DNA of 64,000 nt from Ophiocordyceps camponoti-saundersi (nom. inval.) (GCA_003339415.1 PDHQ01000002.1:580090-644089), one strand, 5' to 3'; numbered from the stretch's first letter, positions 1 through 12,122 are shown. Notes: generated from the letters alone by a model not told the origin. Numbers and translations: made by a program.

Positions 1-976
1 GCAGAATTAAATCAGACTGGGCTTACTCTGGTTCGACGTTCCAGAACATCCAGACAGCGAGATATACCAAGCTGGAACGTGTACGGGGTAGGATGAAAGG
101 GCTATGTAGGGAGAGGCATAAAAACGGCCAAGTTTTTGTTTTCTGGACATGGAAATATCCGTCGCTTTTCTCTTAGTGACTGTAATGTTATTGGCCGTCC
201 GTTCTTGTCCAATGGAACGGATAACAGCTGAGTCGTATCCACAATCAGTTGACGAAGATCGACTTACAAAGAGTCCCAGCGTTGTTTCTCCTTTTCCCCC
301 CTAAATCATCTCGGCCAAGAAGCCCTTTTGCCAGTTGCTTGCTTTCCCACATCGCTGACGTTGTCCTTTGGCAAGATAGGGCTGAACAAAAGTTGGCATT
401 CTAATTGCTTACTTACGTACTTGCCACCCATCTGACACCCTGTTATTGACGCTTACATGGGTGAGCGAGCGGTAAGGGGGGTGTTCTGTTTTAGCATCAG
501 CATCCCCGTAAGTCAAGGACAAGTAAAAAAGGTTAGTAAGCCCTTGGGTTCGCCACGCGGAGATAGAAAGTCAGCACGAATGCCGCTATCTTGATCTCTG
601 GTGTTTTTAAATTTTAACTCCCGTTTTGATTCGGTGGCTTCCGAGACAGGATGCTAAATGATGACGTTGCTGGCCCAAATATATGGTCTAGTTCCTATTA
701 GTTGCATGAGAGACTATCGGAGATTTCCTTCGGTTGATACCGACTAGAAACCTGGGGAAAGCATCACGGGAATAGTGAAGTGATTACATCTCTTCTCCGT
801 AACAGCATCAACTACCCTCATGGAGTGAGTTGTCGTCTTTCAAGTATATAAACGAGGCTTGATTCCTCCTGTTTCCTTCTCTCTCTCGCAGCACTCATCA
901 GCAACCTCAGAGAAACAATAAGAAAACAAAAAAAAAACCCACCTTCGCAAAACAATCTTTAAAAACCCCCCCAATC
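1..976. other. Intergenic, promoter side of the first secreted-protein gene
   Basis: I see no convincing gene here. The stretch is of mixed composition and all frames are short. The last 130 bases hold a TATA box and a CT-rich then A-rich leader that belong to the gene starting at 977. Confidence 0.6.
845..851 (+). promoter_or_regulatory. TATA box of the 977 gene
   Basis: A TATATAA sequence lies about 130 bases before the ATG at 977, followed by a CT-rich stretch (gttcttctctctctcgc-like) typical of fungal transcription starts. It is inferred from position and sequence only. Confidence 0.55.
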
Positions 977-1282
977 ATGCAGTTCAAGCAACTCCTCGTC
1001 GCCGCCCTCTTCACCTTGGGCTCTGCCACGGCAATCCCCAACCCCAACGTTGAAAACAACCAGGCACCCGTTGAAGTCCGTGATCTGAACGCGGAAGAAC
1101 CGAGGAGCCTCGAAGCCAGAGACAAGGCCGCCACGGCCGGCAAGTCGGAGAAGTCGTGGCATCGTCACCACCGCTGCTACGACAGCTACTACGAGTATGA
1201 GGGCCGCTGCTGCAGGTGGCGCAGCCATCGCAACGAGTACTACAGCTGCCGTGAGTACTGGTACGACGACTACTACTACTGA
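977..1282 (+). CDS. Small secreted Tyr-rich, four-cysteine protein
   Basis: This single-exon gene encodes 101 residues. The N-terminus is a clear signal peptide: a short polar start, a hydrophobic core rich in Leu/Ala/Val, and a probable cleavage after about residue 19 (..GSATA). The middle is charged and holds R-x-L-E-A-R and L-E-A-R-like sites that could be kexin-type processing points. The last 40 residues contain four cysteines (one single, one CC pair, one single) and are very rich in tyrosine and arginine, ending in three tyrosines. I recognise no named family. It fits the broad class of small secreted effector-like proteins, but that role is inference. The start is fixed by the signal peptide, and a TATA box lies upstream at 845. 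Confidence 0.75.
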   Translation: MQFKQLLVAALFTLGSATAIPNPNVENNQAPVEVRDLNAEEPRSLEARDKAATAGKSEKSWHRHHRCYDSYYEYEGRCCRWRSHRNEYYSCREYWYDDYYY

Positions 1283-2620
1283 ACATGTTTCGGGGGGTTT
1301 CGGGCGCCGGCTTTTCGTCACTTGGCGGCGCGAGCATATGCTTGTTTTGATTCTCTCTTGTTGAGATTCTTTCCTGCGTACTCGGAGAATTTGAATAGAG
1401 GGGGCTGGATAAAGTCACAAGTCGAAAAAAGGCATTGCTTGTACGCCGTGGCTGGGCTGGGGTTCGATCCGGATTGTTTATATGATGCGAAGGCAGGGGG
1501 GAGAGATATGGTTCTATATTCTTCGATACACGAGATTTGAATTTTTGACTTACCCATTCTATCCTTTACAACTCGTCTAAGAGGATTGTGAGCTCTTGTT
1601 GACAAGTAATGTCATTGAAATCTTTACGTGATGCAACTGAACATCGACTATTCGAGTAAGAGATGCTTCGCAAGGGGAACTCGTATTAGTAAAAGATCGT
1701 ACATTCTGACGAGTTCCGAGCTCACGGCTGAGGGATGCTGTAAGGCATGTATCGTCAAGACGGATTAGAAATGGAACGATGATGATGCAGGTGACTTTGC
1801 ATCTCTAGCCAGCAGGCAAAAAGATGTCAACTCCACGGATACAACCAAGCGATGGAGTTACACGTAAGAGTCTCGTGAGGGTTGATGAGTATTGGTCTTT
1901 TCCCCTTCTCATCCTGCCTATCATTGGCTGATTGTTAGGCAACCATTTACGGCCTTGTCGTTACGGCTTATCTGACATGATATATCCGGAAAAACGATGC
2001 CGAAGCTGGCTGGTGATATCGTCATGCGACTTGATTTCTTGATTAGGTTTCTTTTAGGCATGTGGGTGCGAGCGGCAAGTTGAGATACATACGTCATTGC
2101 TGCGTGGCTCGGGTGGAGTGTCGACGAGGGAGGTCGTCGTTTCTCTTCACAACTCTACGTGAAGGGAGTTGAACAATGATGACTCTCAGGGAACTGCAAA
2201 TAGTGCCAGTTAGTTACAGAGGAAATTCTCGCATACAGTTGGTTTATCCAGATCTCAATTTCTCTACGTTGCACATATATCGACGGCGATAAGTGACGTC
2301 TCCTGGTAACATGTATACCTAGTAGGTATTGAGGTTGAGTAGTCATCTCGGAAACTTTGTTGATGATCCCATGATCACTCAACCTAGTCATGATGGGCTT
2401 TCTGTGAGTTGATGCAACTGAAGGTAAACGAAGTAATTGCAGAATCTCTAAATATAGCGAATCTCGGTAAATGATATGCTATTCTCAGCTTCAGTCGTGT
2501 AGCGTCGATATTTGGTTGTCTATAAAACACAAAGGCTGCTCTCTTTACGATTCTCCATCATCATCATCATCATCATCGTCATCACCGCTTTCACTGATTC
2601 CACATCCCACACCCACCATC
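1283..2620. other. Intergenic between two secreted-protein genes
   Basis: No gene is supported. Open frames are short, and none has a signal peptide or recognisable domain. The final 150 bases contain the TATA box at 2521 and a TCA-repeat leader (about 2557-2580) of the next gene. Confidence 0.6.
2521..2527 (+). promoter_or_regulatory. TATA box of the six-cysteine gene
   Basis: A TATAAAA sequence lies 94 bases before the ATG at 2621 and is followed by a CT/TCA-rich leader. It resembles the promoter layout of the secreted-protein genes at 977 and 63430. Confidence 0.55.
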
Positions 2621-2912
2621 ATGAGATTCTCCGTCGCGACATTCTACCTCTTTGCCGGCCTCTCCTTCGCGCAGCAGCAGGTATGTACATACAACATGCG
2701 AAATCGCCAAACACATGCCAGAATCGTCGTGCTAACCGTCGGGGTTATAGCAACCTGCGGCAGAGGTTGGAGACATGAACAATCCAGGCCCTCAGGTCTT
2801 GACATCACGAAGCGCCAAGTTTGAGCCTGGGAGGTGCTTTAAGGCCACGTGCCGCAGCGTACGGGATTGTGGACGTGCTTGCAGTCAATGCCACATGGGA
2901 TACTGCTATTGA
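2621..2912 (+). CDS. Spliced small secreted protein with six cysteines
   Basis: Two exons, 2621-2680 and 2751-2912, join in phase 0 across a 70-nt intron (donor GTATGT, branch-like GCTAAC at 2731, acceptor TAG) to give 73 residues. Residues 1-17 form a signal peptide ending in SFA before a run of glutamines. The last 25 residues carry six cysteines spaced C-x4-C-x5-C-x3-C-x2-C-x4-C, with the last one next to the C-terminus. An even number of cysteines in so short a secreted protein suggests three disulphides, as in fungal cysteine-rich effectors or antimicrobial peptides. I recognise no family. Neither exon alone looks like a gene. The ATG context (caccatcATG) is good. Confidence 0.8.
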
Positions 2913-3418
2913 TGTATGTAAGAGGGTACGGTTACTTGGGGTGTCAACATCGTCAGAAGAGTGCATCTTCAACAGTTAGTCAGTCTTTGTCTTTTGACAG
3001 ATGAATGATTAAGTCTACCTATTACGTCAACTTGGATATCAACATCGCACAGAAGTTGTCTTGTGTCGATTGAGTTGATACTGACAATAAACGCAACCAT
3101 CTGAGAGTAGAAATGAGATGGTAAACAGTTCTCAACTCCAGTATTTACGTAACGATGAATGTATCTGGAATGACGACTTCATCATCGAGGCCGATGCTTC
3201 CGATTGACGTGCAACTTTTGAAACAGCCTCCCGTTGTCGAAGCACAGGTAGGTTAGGTATGTATGCGTGTGTCCTAGAAAGGAAGACACACAGTGCGCGG
3301 AAACAACTGCCAACACAGTACGCTCATCCTCTTTGTCTCTGCGAATAACTTTCTCTCATCAACTACCAACCAACCAACCAACGCTTCACTCCTTCAACCG
3401 ACGACGACCAACAAGATC
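2913..3418. other. Intergenic
   Basis: This holds the 3' side of the six-cysteine gene and the promoter and leader of the hydrolase at 3419. CT-rich and CAA-rich leader sequence appears from about 3325. No separate gene is seen. Confidence 0.5.
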
Positions 3419-4701
3419 ATGGAAACCCTCTTCCGACCTACAGCGATCATCATCGCCGTCGCCTCCTTGCTTCTCGTCGTCGTCGCCTCTCAGCGAAGAA
3501 AGCGGCAGATCCTACTTGGACCGCCGCGGTCCATAAGCCAAGAGAAGCATCATCATCATCCTCACCCTCAACACCATCACCAACATCATGAGCTGGTTTA
3601 CCAGCCGGACACGCTGCCTGGGGCAAGAGATGTAGAGACGCCTGTGAGTTAAAATCCAGCCCGTGATGATGAATAAGAAGAGGAAAGCTCATGATGGTGA
3701 AACATAATAACAGTATGGCTCTGTCCGCGTCTACGAGTTCGGCCCCGAGGACGGCCAAAAGGTCCTTCTCGTTCACGGCATCACCACGCCCTGTCTACCG
3801 CTGGCACCACTGGCTCAAGGCCTGGTAGAGCGTGGATGTCGCGTAATGCTCTTTGTGAGCGGCTCTCCCTTCACTGTATTACTGCTACCACTACCCGAGA
3901 CTGATTCCCCCCCCCCCCTCCCTTTAGGATCTCTTCGGCCGAGGCTATTCGGACGGCGTCGGAGATCTACCCCACGACTCCCGCCTCTACGTCTCTCAAA
4001 TGCTTTGCGTCCTGGCATCCAGCCCATTGTCATGGACAGGCCGCGATGCATTTCGCCTCGTCGGCTACTCAATGGGAGGCGCCATCGCAATCCACTTCGC
4101 CATCTCCTTTCCCCATCTAGTCAGCTCCCTCGTCCTCCTCGCCCCCGCCGGCCTCATCAGATTTGACGCCCCCACCTCCGCCATCCGCCTCGTCATCTCC
4201 GCCGGAGCTCTTCCTCAGTTTATTCTCGCCACCATGGCCGCCGTTCGCCTACGTTCACCCCTGACTTCCCCTCCCCCTAATCCCGTCTCGAGGACAGCCG
4301 TTGCCGTGGCCGCTGCCGAGGCCGAGATCGCCTCCCCGGATACCGCTCATCACGCCCCTCTCGAGGACCGCATAACCGACTACGTTCGCTGGCAGGTCGA
4401 AAACCATCCCGGCTTCGTCCCGGCTTTCTTGTCTTGCATCCACGCCGCGCCCCTTACCAACCAGCACGAAAGCTGGCGCCGTCTCGCAGAAAGGCCCCCG
4501 GGCTCCACTGCCGTCTTCCTCGCGGAGGATGACGAACTCATCAGCCCTGCCGTCTACGCCCGTGAAGGCTTGCCCCTGGTCGGCGGTCACGAACGCGTCG
4601 TCTGGAAGGTCCTCCCCGGCACTCACGACTTCATCATGACCCATGTCGGCCGCATTCTCGACGAGCTCGAGACGCTGTGGGATATGAAGAAACCGGCTTG
4701 A
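3419..4701 (+). CDS. Membrane-anchored alpha/beta hydrolase
   Basis: Three exons (3419-3643, 3714-3854, 3928-4701) join cleanly in phase 0 to give 379 residues. Residues about 8-22 are one hydrophobic segment (a run of Ile, Ala, Leu and Val), followed by basic residues and a His-rich linker, so the enzyme is probably a type II membrane protein with its catalytic domain outside the N-terminal anchor. The fold signatures are LVHGIT, the loop DLFGRGYSD, and the nucleophile elbow GYSMGG with Ser170. A probable acid lies in AEDDE (Asp323/324), and the catalytic histidine is His355 in GTHD. The substrate cannot be told. Epoxide hydrolase, lipase or esterase are all possible within the family. It is convergent with the ABC transporter. 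Confidence 0.85.
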
Positions 4702-5117
4702 GAAGACACTCGTCCTTGTATTTTTTCCACCCCTCTTCCACTTGTTAGGTGGCGTGCCAGCGTCAATGCCCTGTTTCATCTCCTGCATATCTCAACCGGA
4801 CCACCTGGTTGCCGGGCAGGAAAACATGTACGAATCACGAATATAGAGCTGTTGATATCACCATCGCCTTTTCCGTCTGCCTTTTTACGTGACCAAAGCG
4901 AACTTGTCATTCCCTCCATGAAACATGCCGCCAAAGAACCACGAAGCTCTTCATGCTGAGCGGCGACTTTGTCTCCTCGGCTGAGTGGAGGATGTCTTTC
5001 TACTTTTTGATTGAGTGGAGGAGGCCTTCTCCTCACCTGTCCTTCTCAGGCACTTCCATACACACGTCGTACATCATACATGTCGGTAAACACTCGTTCC
5101 TCATATCGTCACGTTGC
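4702..5117. other. Convergent 3' regions
   Basis: This is the space between the stop of the hydrolase and the stop of the ABC transporter. It holds both 3' UTRs, and no gene is seen. Confidence 0.5.
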
Positions 5118-8100
5118 TCATCGGTCCAAGGCTTGACTTTGGCACTGTCATTGAGAACGTCAGCAAGTGGTAACACGGAGACAAGAGCATAGATCTGTCG
5201 ATAGGAGTTGAATAAACCGCAGAAGCAATCGAGGACTACTCACCATCTGCCAGTACGGCCCCCTTTGCTTGAGCAGTTCCGCATGGTTACCCTTCTCCAG
5301 CAGCTTCCCTTCTCCCAAGACGAAGATGACGTCTGCGTTCTGCACCGTCGCCAGACGATGGGCGACAACGACCATGGTACGGCCGCGTCCCGCTCGCTCA
5401 AAGGCCTCCTGCACGAGCCTCTCGCTCTCCGAGTCGAGCGAGCTGGTGGCCTCGTCGAGGAGCAGCAGGTCCGGGTCGCGCATGAGAGCGCGGGCGATGG
5501 CGACGCGCTGCTTCTGACCGCCCGAAAGCGCCACGCCGCGCGAGCCGACGTTGGTGTCGTAGCCGTCGGGTAGCGAGACGATGAAGTCGTGGATCGATGC
5601 GTCGCGACAGGCTTGGTGTAGCTGCGCCTCTGTGACGGTGCCTTGATCGACGCCGAGTAAGATGTTGTCTCGGATGGTGCCTTTTGCGTGGACGGACGGA
5701 CGGACGTCAGCGATGAGCTTTTATCCATGTCCCAAGACGTCTTTCCTGTCTCTCACCTTGGAAAAGGGTTGCCTCTTGAGCGACCAGTGACAGATGTCTT
5801 CGATAGGCGTACATGTCGAGTTCGCTTATGTCCTTGCCGTTGCATAGGATACGCCCCTTTTCGAGATCGTAGAACCTGTAATAAGACTGCGTCAGTAGGA
5901 GAAAATCGATGCAGTAGACAACGGACTTGAGCACTCGCCTTTCCAGGAGCGAGATGATGCTCGTCTTGCCGCAGCCCGAAGCACCCACCAGCGCAGCGAA
6001 CTGGCCTCTCTCGATAGAAAAGCTGAGCCCCTTGAACACGGGCATGGTGCGGGTAGGATAGGAAAAGTGCAAGTCCTCCAGCTCGATGCTCACGCCTCCC
6101 CTGGCGTTAGGTATGGCGTTGTCCTCGGCCGACGCGTGGCCGGGCCTGAGGCGCGATTCCCTCAGATCGAGGATCCGGTTAGAGGCGGCCGTGACCTGAG
6201 CGACGTTGGGTCCGAAGCTCAGACCCTGACCCGCCGCTTCGCCCGACTGGATGGCGGCCATGAGGCAGACGAGAAAGTTGAGCGGTCCCAGCTCGCCACT
6301 GACCAGCAGCCGACCGCCGTAGTAGAAGACGAGGGCCTGACACGCCATGGACGCGCTGTCGGACAGGGCGAAGAGGGCGCTGGCCCAGCGAGCCTTGCGA
6401 AAGGCCGTCGACACGTGGCCGCGGCAGAGCTTCTCGAAGCGTTCGCACGTGGCCGCCTCGAGGGTGAGCGACGCGACCGTCCTGAAAGCTCCGATGGACT
6501 CTGAGGCGAACTTTGAGCTTTCGGCGAAGACGGCGCTGTTCATCTTGTCGAATTCAATCTCGTACTTGAAGCGCCAGTACGTCGTCGCCAGACTCACAGG
6601 CATCACTATACAGCAGCCTACCAGAGCCAACTTCCAAGCGAAGGCGAAGGCGATGGCGATGGAACCGCAGAGGTTGAAGATGGCGATGTAGACGCTCGCC
6701 ATGTTGGACCCCATGAGCTCCTCCAGCTTCTTGGGGTCACCGGATGCGCGCGCCGTCATGGTCCCATGCGAGTGATCCTCTTCGTCGAAGAAGGCCGGCT
6801 TCTGATGAAGGATGGCTTCAAAGTATTCCTTCTGATACTTGGATCGGATGGTGGCTTCCATCTGCGTCGAGGTCAAGAAGCAGCCGCAATAAGCGAGCCC
6901 AGCCCCGATGGCCAGAACCATCCACATGAGAGACCAGAAGCTGCTCTTAGAAGCCAGACTCGATCCGCCGAGGCCGAAGACGGTGACGACGTTGCCGAAT
7001 AGCCATGCCTGAAGGGGAACGGCCGCCCCGGCGCAGGCGGCGAACAGGACCGTCAAGCCAAGCAGCCACCAATACTTTTTCGACTCGACCAGCAAGAGGC
7101 CAAAGCTGGAAAACAGGTTTCGCTGCTTCTCTCGCTTGTCATGCACGACGTCTCCTCGGATGGAGGAGTTGGTCCGGCTCGTTCTGCGTTGCAAGGTTGG
7201 ATCGTCGGCGTCTTCTTTCACGTCTCCGTCCTCGCTCGTCTCCTCGACGGCTGGAGAGGTTCCCAGAGACAGGGCTTGAGCGTTGACGAGACCGGCGTAG
7301 ATACCGCCGTCGCGAGCCATGAGAGTCTGATGCGTGCCTGATTCCATGATCTTGCCCCTTTTCAGCACCACGATTCGATCGGCTTTTTTCACCGTTGAGA
7401 GACGGTGGGCGATGGTGATGGTGGTGCGTCCCTTGGCGACTCTGTCCAGGGCAGCTTGTACGATGCTCTCGCCGCGGACGTCGATGGCGCTCGTAGCCTC
7501 ATCTAGGATCAAGATCTTGGGCTTCCGGATTATGGAACGGGCGATGGCGATGCGTTGGCGTTGGCCACCTGATAGTTTTGCGCCGCCGTCTCCCACTATG
7601 GTATCGTAACCCTGAGTTCCCCCCAAGAGGAGCGTGTTAGTCCCGAGCATCTCAGGGGATTAAAGGAGAAACGCGCGGCTGAGGAACGCACCTCTGGTAA
7701 CTTGTCGATGAACTCATCGGCAAAGGACTCCCGACAGGCCTCCTTGACGAGCTTCAACTTGACGGCCTCGGGCTCATGCTCCCATTCAGAGCCGACGAGA
7801 CCGTTGGCGACGTTGACGAAGATGGTGTCATTGAAGAGAAAGGGCTCTTGCTGGACGAGGCCAATCTGCGATCGCCACCATTTGGCGTTTACGGCGTCGA
7901 GAGGCTGATCGGAGACGGAGATCTTGCCTCCCAGCTGAACGGGCGGACCCGTATCCTCGAGCTCGACGTTGTCGTCGCCCTCGGCGTCAGAGCCATCATC
8001 ATTCTTCTTCTTCGTTTTTTTCTTTTCCTCGATAGCCTCAGGCACGATATACTGCTCCTTTAGGCTATACCAGCGCTCGATGAGGCCGACAATGGTACTC

Positions 8101-9865
8101 TTGCCGGAACCAGAGGGGCCGACGATGGCGGTGATTTTGCCGGCTTCTATCCGCAGATGTAGCTGGTCTAGGACTTTGACATGGGGCCGACTCGGGTAGG
8201 CGAAGGTGACGCCTTCGAAGACGATGTCGTCGCTGGCTGATACGCTGGGGGCCTTGAGGTGACCCTCTTCGGGTAGGGGGGCGTCTATGACGATGAAGAG
8301 CTGGCTGGCGGCGATGGTGGCCTTGCCGATGGCTAGCAAGGGGGTGGAAACGCGCTCCAAGGAGAAGACGACCATCATGACGGAGAGTAACACACTTGAC
8401 CATCACATGAGCTACGTGAAGGCGAACGACCAAGGGAAAAGCAAAACGCACATGATGATGGTGGCGACGCTGTCAAGGCGGCCCTCGAGATAGGACTTGG
8501 TCCCGTACCAGAAGGCGAGGGCGAACGCAGCGAAGGCGGCGAAGAACTATGCGAGTCGAATGAGTCATGGTATGCTGTCTGATATCCAAGTCACGAGTAA
8601 AAAAAAGACGTGAAAAAGGAGAAACTTACGATGAGGCCGAATTGAAGAGCCACGAGGGGACTCGTGAGGCGGGCATGTCGCTTCGCTTCGTCGACGAACT
8701 TGGCGTATTTGCGGGCGACGCGAGTCTCTGCTCCGCAAGCCATGACCATGCGCATTCCGGCCATGGCTTCACTCGCGATGGCGGAAGACTTGGCTTCAGA
8801 CTACGGCCGAAGAAAGGAAAAAGGCAGTTGGTCAGCTTGACCGTTTCTCTTCCTCCACAGCCGAGATCTCTCTCTCTCTCTCTCTTCTCGATAGGGCGGC
8901 GTCTGTCCGTCTACACAAGGAAAGAAGGAGTTGAAAGACATAGCAACCTTTGCCATGCGGCCTTGACTCTTGACGATGCAAGGCAAAAGTACGCTCACGG
9001 TGAGCATGATGAAGACAATGGCCGACGCGGTGACGAGCGTCAGGGCCCAGTTGTAGGTGAAGGCGATGACGACGGCCGAGATCATCGTCGAGGCGAATTC
9101 CACCAGCACGCCTAGTTTCTCCGAGATGCCCAGCTGCAGCGTGTTGCTGGTGGTGGTGATGGTCGTCGTTGCTTCGCCGGGGGGCATCGAGTCGAGCACG
9201 TGGATGCTCTGGCCGAAGAGGCGACGGAGGTAGTGCAGTCTGATGGCGGAGGAGAGCCTAATGCCGATCATACGGAAGCAGAGCTTGGTTTTTTGAGAAG
9301 GGGAATTGTTGGTGAGCGATCATGATTGGAAGACATTCTCTTCTGTCTCACCTTGTTGATGTAGTTGAGGCCGAAGCGAGCGAGGAAGAGGGCGAACATG
9401 TAGAGGCTTTTTTGTGCGTATGCATAGACTCGGTCAACAGGAACGTACGTATATACATACATATATAGAGAGAAAAACAGCGTCACTGACGAAAGCTGGC
9501 TCAGCCTTTGACTGAAGCGATCCCTATCCGCCTCCGTCCGAGGAGCAAAGTCGGAGAAGTTCCCGACGAGCTTCCCAAAGACGACGTTCATGAGCGGCAG
9601 CGTGATACCCGCGCCCACGGAGGCGACGACACCAGCCGCGTAGGCGATCCAATCCCATTTCGTAGCGTAACCGAAGACGCGCTGTCATGACCATCAGCCG
9701 GAACAAAAGAGACGTTCTGAACGGGGTACAAGATGGAAAAGGGGAGGGAAGAAAGGATACGCGGTAGTGCTTAAAGGACGCGACGTGTTGCGGACGGAGA
9801 CGGCGGTCTTTGGAGGGCGGAGACTCGGATTCGGCTTCGGGCTTGGCGTCTGGGGAGGATGCCAT
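5118..9865 (-). CDS. Full-size ABC-B (MDR/Pmd1-type) transporter
   Basis: Eleven exons were reconstructed: 9761-9865, 9491-9681, 9352-9406, 8948-9283, 8630-8800, 8452-8546, 7692-8394, 5939-7611, 5757-5875, 5244-5680 and 5118-5144. They join in phase to give 1303 residues. The order is membrane domain 1, NBD1, membrane domain 2, NBD2. NBD1 has Walker [10 protein letters not shown] (about 411-419), signature LSGGQ, Walker [13 protein letters not shown] and an AHRLS H-loop. NBD2 has [14 protein letters not shown] and [12 protein letters not shown]. The last exon is nine codons and gives the [12 protein letters not shown] end usual in this family. NBD1 carries a charged Lys/Asp/Glu insertion between Walker A and the Q-loop. 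The intron at 5876-5938 has a GC donor. The likely role is ATP-driven export of hydrophobic compounds or peptides at the plasma membrane, with unknown substrate. A Ste6-type pheromone exporter cannot be excluded. Confidence 0.92.
5876..5938 (-). other. GC-AG intron in the ABC transporter
   Basis: The donor reads AG|GCGAGT and the acceptor TTACAG. Splicing restores [11 protein letters not shown], the conserved segment after Walker A of NBD2. The 63-nt intron is a multiple of three and has no in-frame stop, so retention would add 21 residues without a frameshift. Confidence 0.8.
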
Positions 9866-12122
9866 GGCTTTAAAATTTTTGTGGGCGGATCTCTCCAGAT
9901 GGTTGTTGGAGAGGTGTCATGTGGGAAGGGGATGGATGGAGGAGTATCCGTAGGGGGGGGGAGTGGAATAAGGCTTATATTGATTGTAATTTCAACGAGA
10001 GCATGGCTTATGTATGTGCAGGATAGGTAGGTACAATGCAAGATGGCGTTGGCAGGCGAAAAGACGATGTGAGTGAGTCATGGGTGTCAGCATTCGGTTG
10101 CTTGATCGGAGATGGGTAGTTGCCCGAGAGTCCGAAAGGAGGAGAGCTAGGTAGGTAGGCCTGTATGTATGTATGTACGGCAGTGCAGTGGTTGAAGGAA
10201 AGAGGAATAGCCAAGGGGAAAAAAATATCATTCTAGAAAAGAAGCGAGGAAACAAAAAAAAAGAAAGAAAGAAAGAAGACGCCGTTTCCGCTGTAGGTCT
10301 CATGTGTGGGCATGTATCCGCAACCACCGGCCGCTCCATTCCGGGACCGGCCGGAAAAAGCGGGGGGAAACGGCGAGCGGGCCCAATTCGGACCGGGGTC
10401 GGGAAGGGAAGGGAAGGGAAGCCAAGACGATGACAAGTGTTGTGCATATATCGTGCCATCTCTATCGGGAATTTATAAAAAGAAAGAAGAAGAAGAAGAA
10501 GAAGAAGAGCAGAATGGAAAAAAAAAGCAAGGAAGGGGGGATTTATGCGGGGGGTGAATTTTTGGATTTTTCATCGTCAGCTGCATAACTCCAATCTCGA
10601 AGCTTTTTCAAGTCTTCATTTGCCCAAGATTGAACAGAATAGATGGCAAATATCATCAAAGGGGGAACCCAAATTCTTTCCTCTTTACTCAGATATTCTG
10701 CATTCTACTAGTTTTCTTCACTCTCATACGTACCTACATACACATACATACATACATACATACATTCCCCCATCTCTCGCTCTTTTTTTCCTTTCATATG
10801 CAATACCTTGTATTGAACCCTTCCATTCACTCACCACAGAAAGAAAAAAAAACACCTTCCATATAAACCCCCAAAGCCAAGAAAAAAAAAGAAGAAGCGG
10901 AGAGGGAAAGTCAGTGGAGGCGAATGGACAGAAAGAATGGGCTTCCGGAGATATTTATCTCGTTTCTTAATTTGAACGTAAAGTTGGAAGGGCAAAAAAA
11001 AAAACCAGGAATTATAACTCGGGCTTTTTCTTTTTAAAGTGGAAAGGAAAGGAAGGGTTTGTCGTGGTTTGCTTCATCGCGTGTTTTCAACTTGCGGCAA
11101 TGGAGGGGATTGGGGTGGGTGGCAAGGTTTTTTGCTCTCCCTATAACCAAAGTACATACATAGGTAGGCAAGCACGGACAGAGGGCAAATTCTCCCTTCT
11201 TCTCTCTCTCTCCCACGTTACGAGTTTCGCATGGTGAAGAAATTACGTCGGTTTCCTTCTTTTCGACTTGGCTTTGTGACTGGCGATCAGGTGCGGAAAG
11301 ACGGGTAGGTCGATCGAGTCCCCAAGGGGGTTGTTGTTGTTGTTATAGCCTTGTACAGTAGGTATGACCATGCCTGTAGGTGTATGCATACAAGGTCAGT
11401 AGACAGCATTGCAACTTCATCATCTCTCTCTTCCAGGATCCCATCATCTTCCCATCATTCATGCCGCATCATCCGCACAAAACAAGTTCCACATCCTAAT
11501 TTACCTCTCTCTTCTTCTCCTCCTCCTCACCTGTTGACGCCTAGGCTACTCGTTCCAGGTGGGAATCCCCGCGAGATTATACCTACCTACATACCTACAT
11601 GTTTCCCTGTCACGCATTGCCAGGTGGACAGGTAAGGGTCGTGGGCATTGAGGACAGCTGATATCATCTACTCTCTCTCTCTCTCTCTCGCTGTTTCTTT
11701 TTATGTTTCCTATCCCCTGCTGTCTCACACTATCGCGCGACATTATCTCACACAGCATACATATATATGCCCGCCACCCGCCCGCGTATCGAGGGCGGCA
11801 CAGAGGTAGGCAGGCAAAGAAAATAAAGACGTTTTATTTTTTTGCCACGGCTTGGAAAACGCGTGTCCGGAAGAGGCGAGTGAAAGAAGGAAAGAAGGAA
11901 AAAAAAAGAGAGAGAGAAGACATCGGTGACGCGCCTTTGAAGCTTCCTCTCCCTCTCCCTCTTACACGCAAACACATACACTCTCTCTCTGTCTACACCT
12001 CTTCTCTCTCTACTCCGTATCTCTATCTCTCACTCTTTTGACTCTCGACTCTCTCTTTCTCTCCTCTCACTCTTTTTCTCTTCTTTCCCTCTTCTCTTCT
12101 CTTCTCTCTCCCTCCTTTCAGC
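9866..12122. other. Divergent intergenic region, repeat-rich
   Basis: This 2.26-kb stretch separates the ABC transporter (minus) from the gene at 12123 (plus) and must hold both promoters. It contains an AGA-type triplet run near 10482-10508, TACA repeats near 10737-10766, a (CT)n run near 11670-11690 and a long CT-rich leader at about 11980-12120 before the next ATG. No gene is supported, although short repeat-coded frames occur. Confidence 0.5.

Noticed and set aside
1461..1470. GGTTCGATCC, like a tRNA T-loop
   Set aside because: No matching acceptor stem, D-loop or anticodon arm can be folded upstream.
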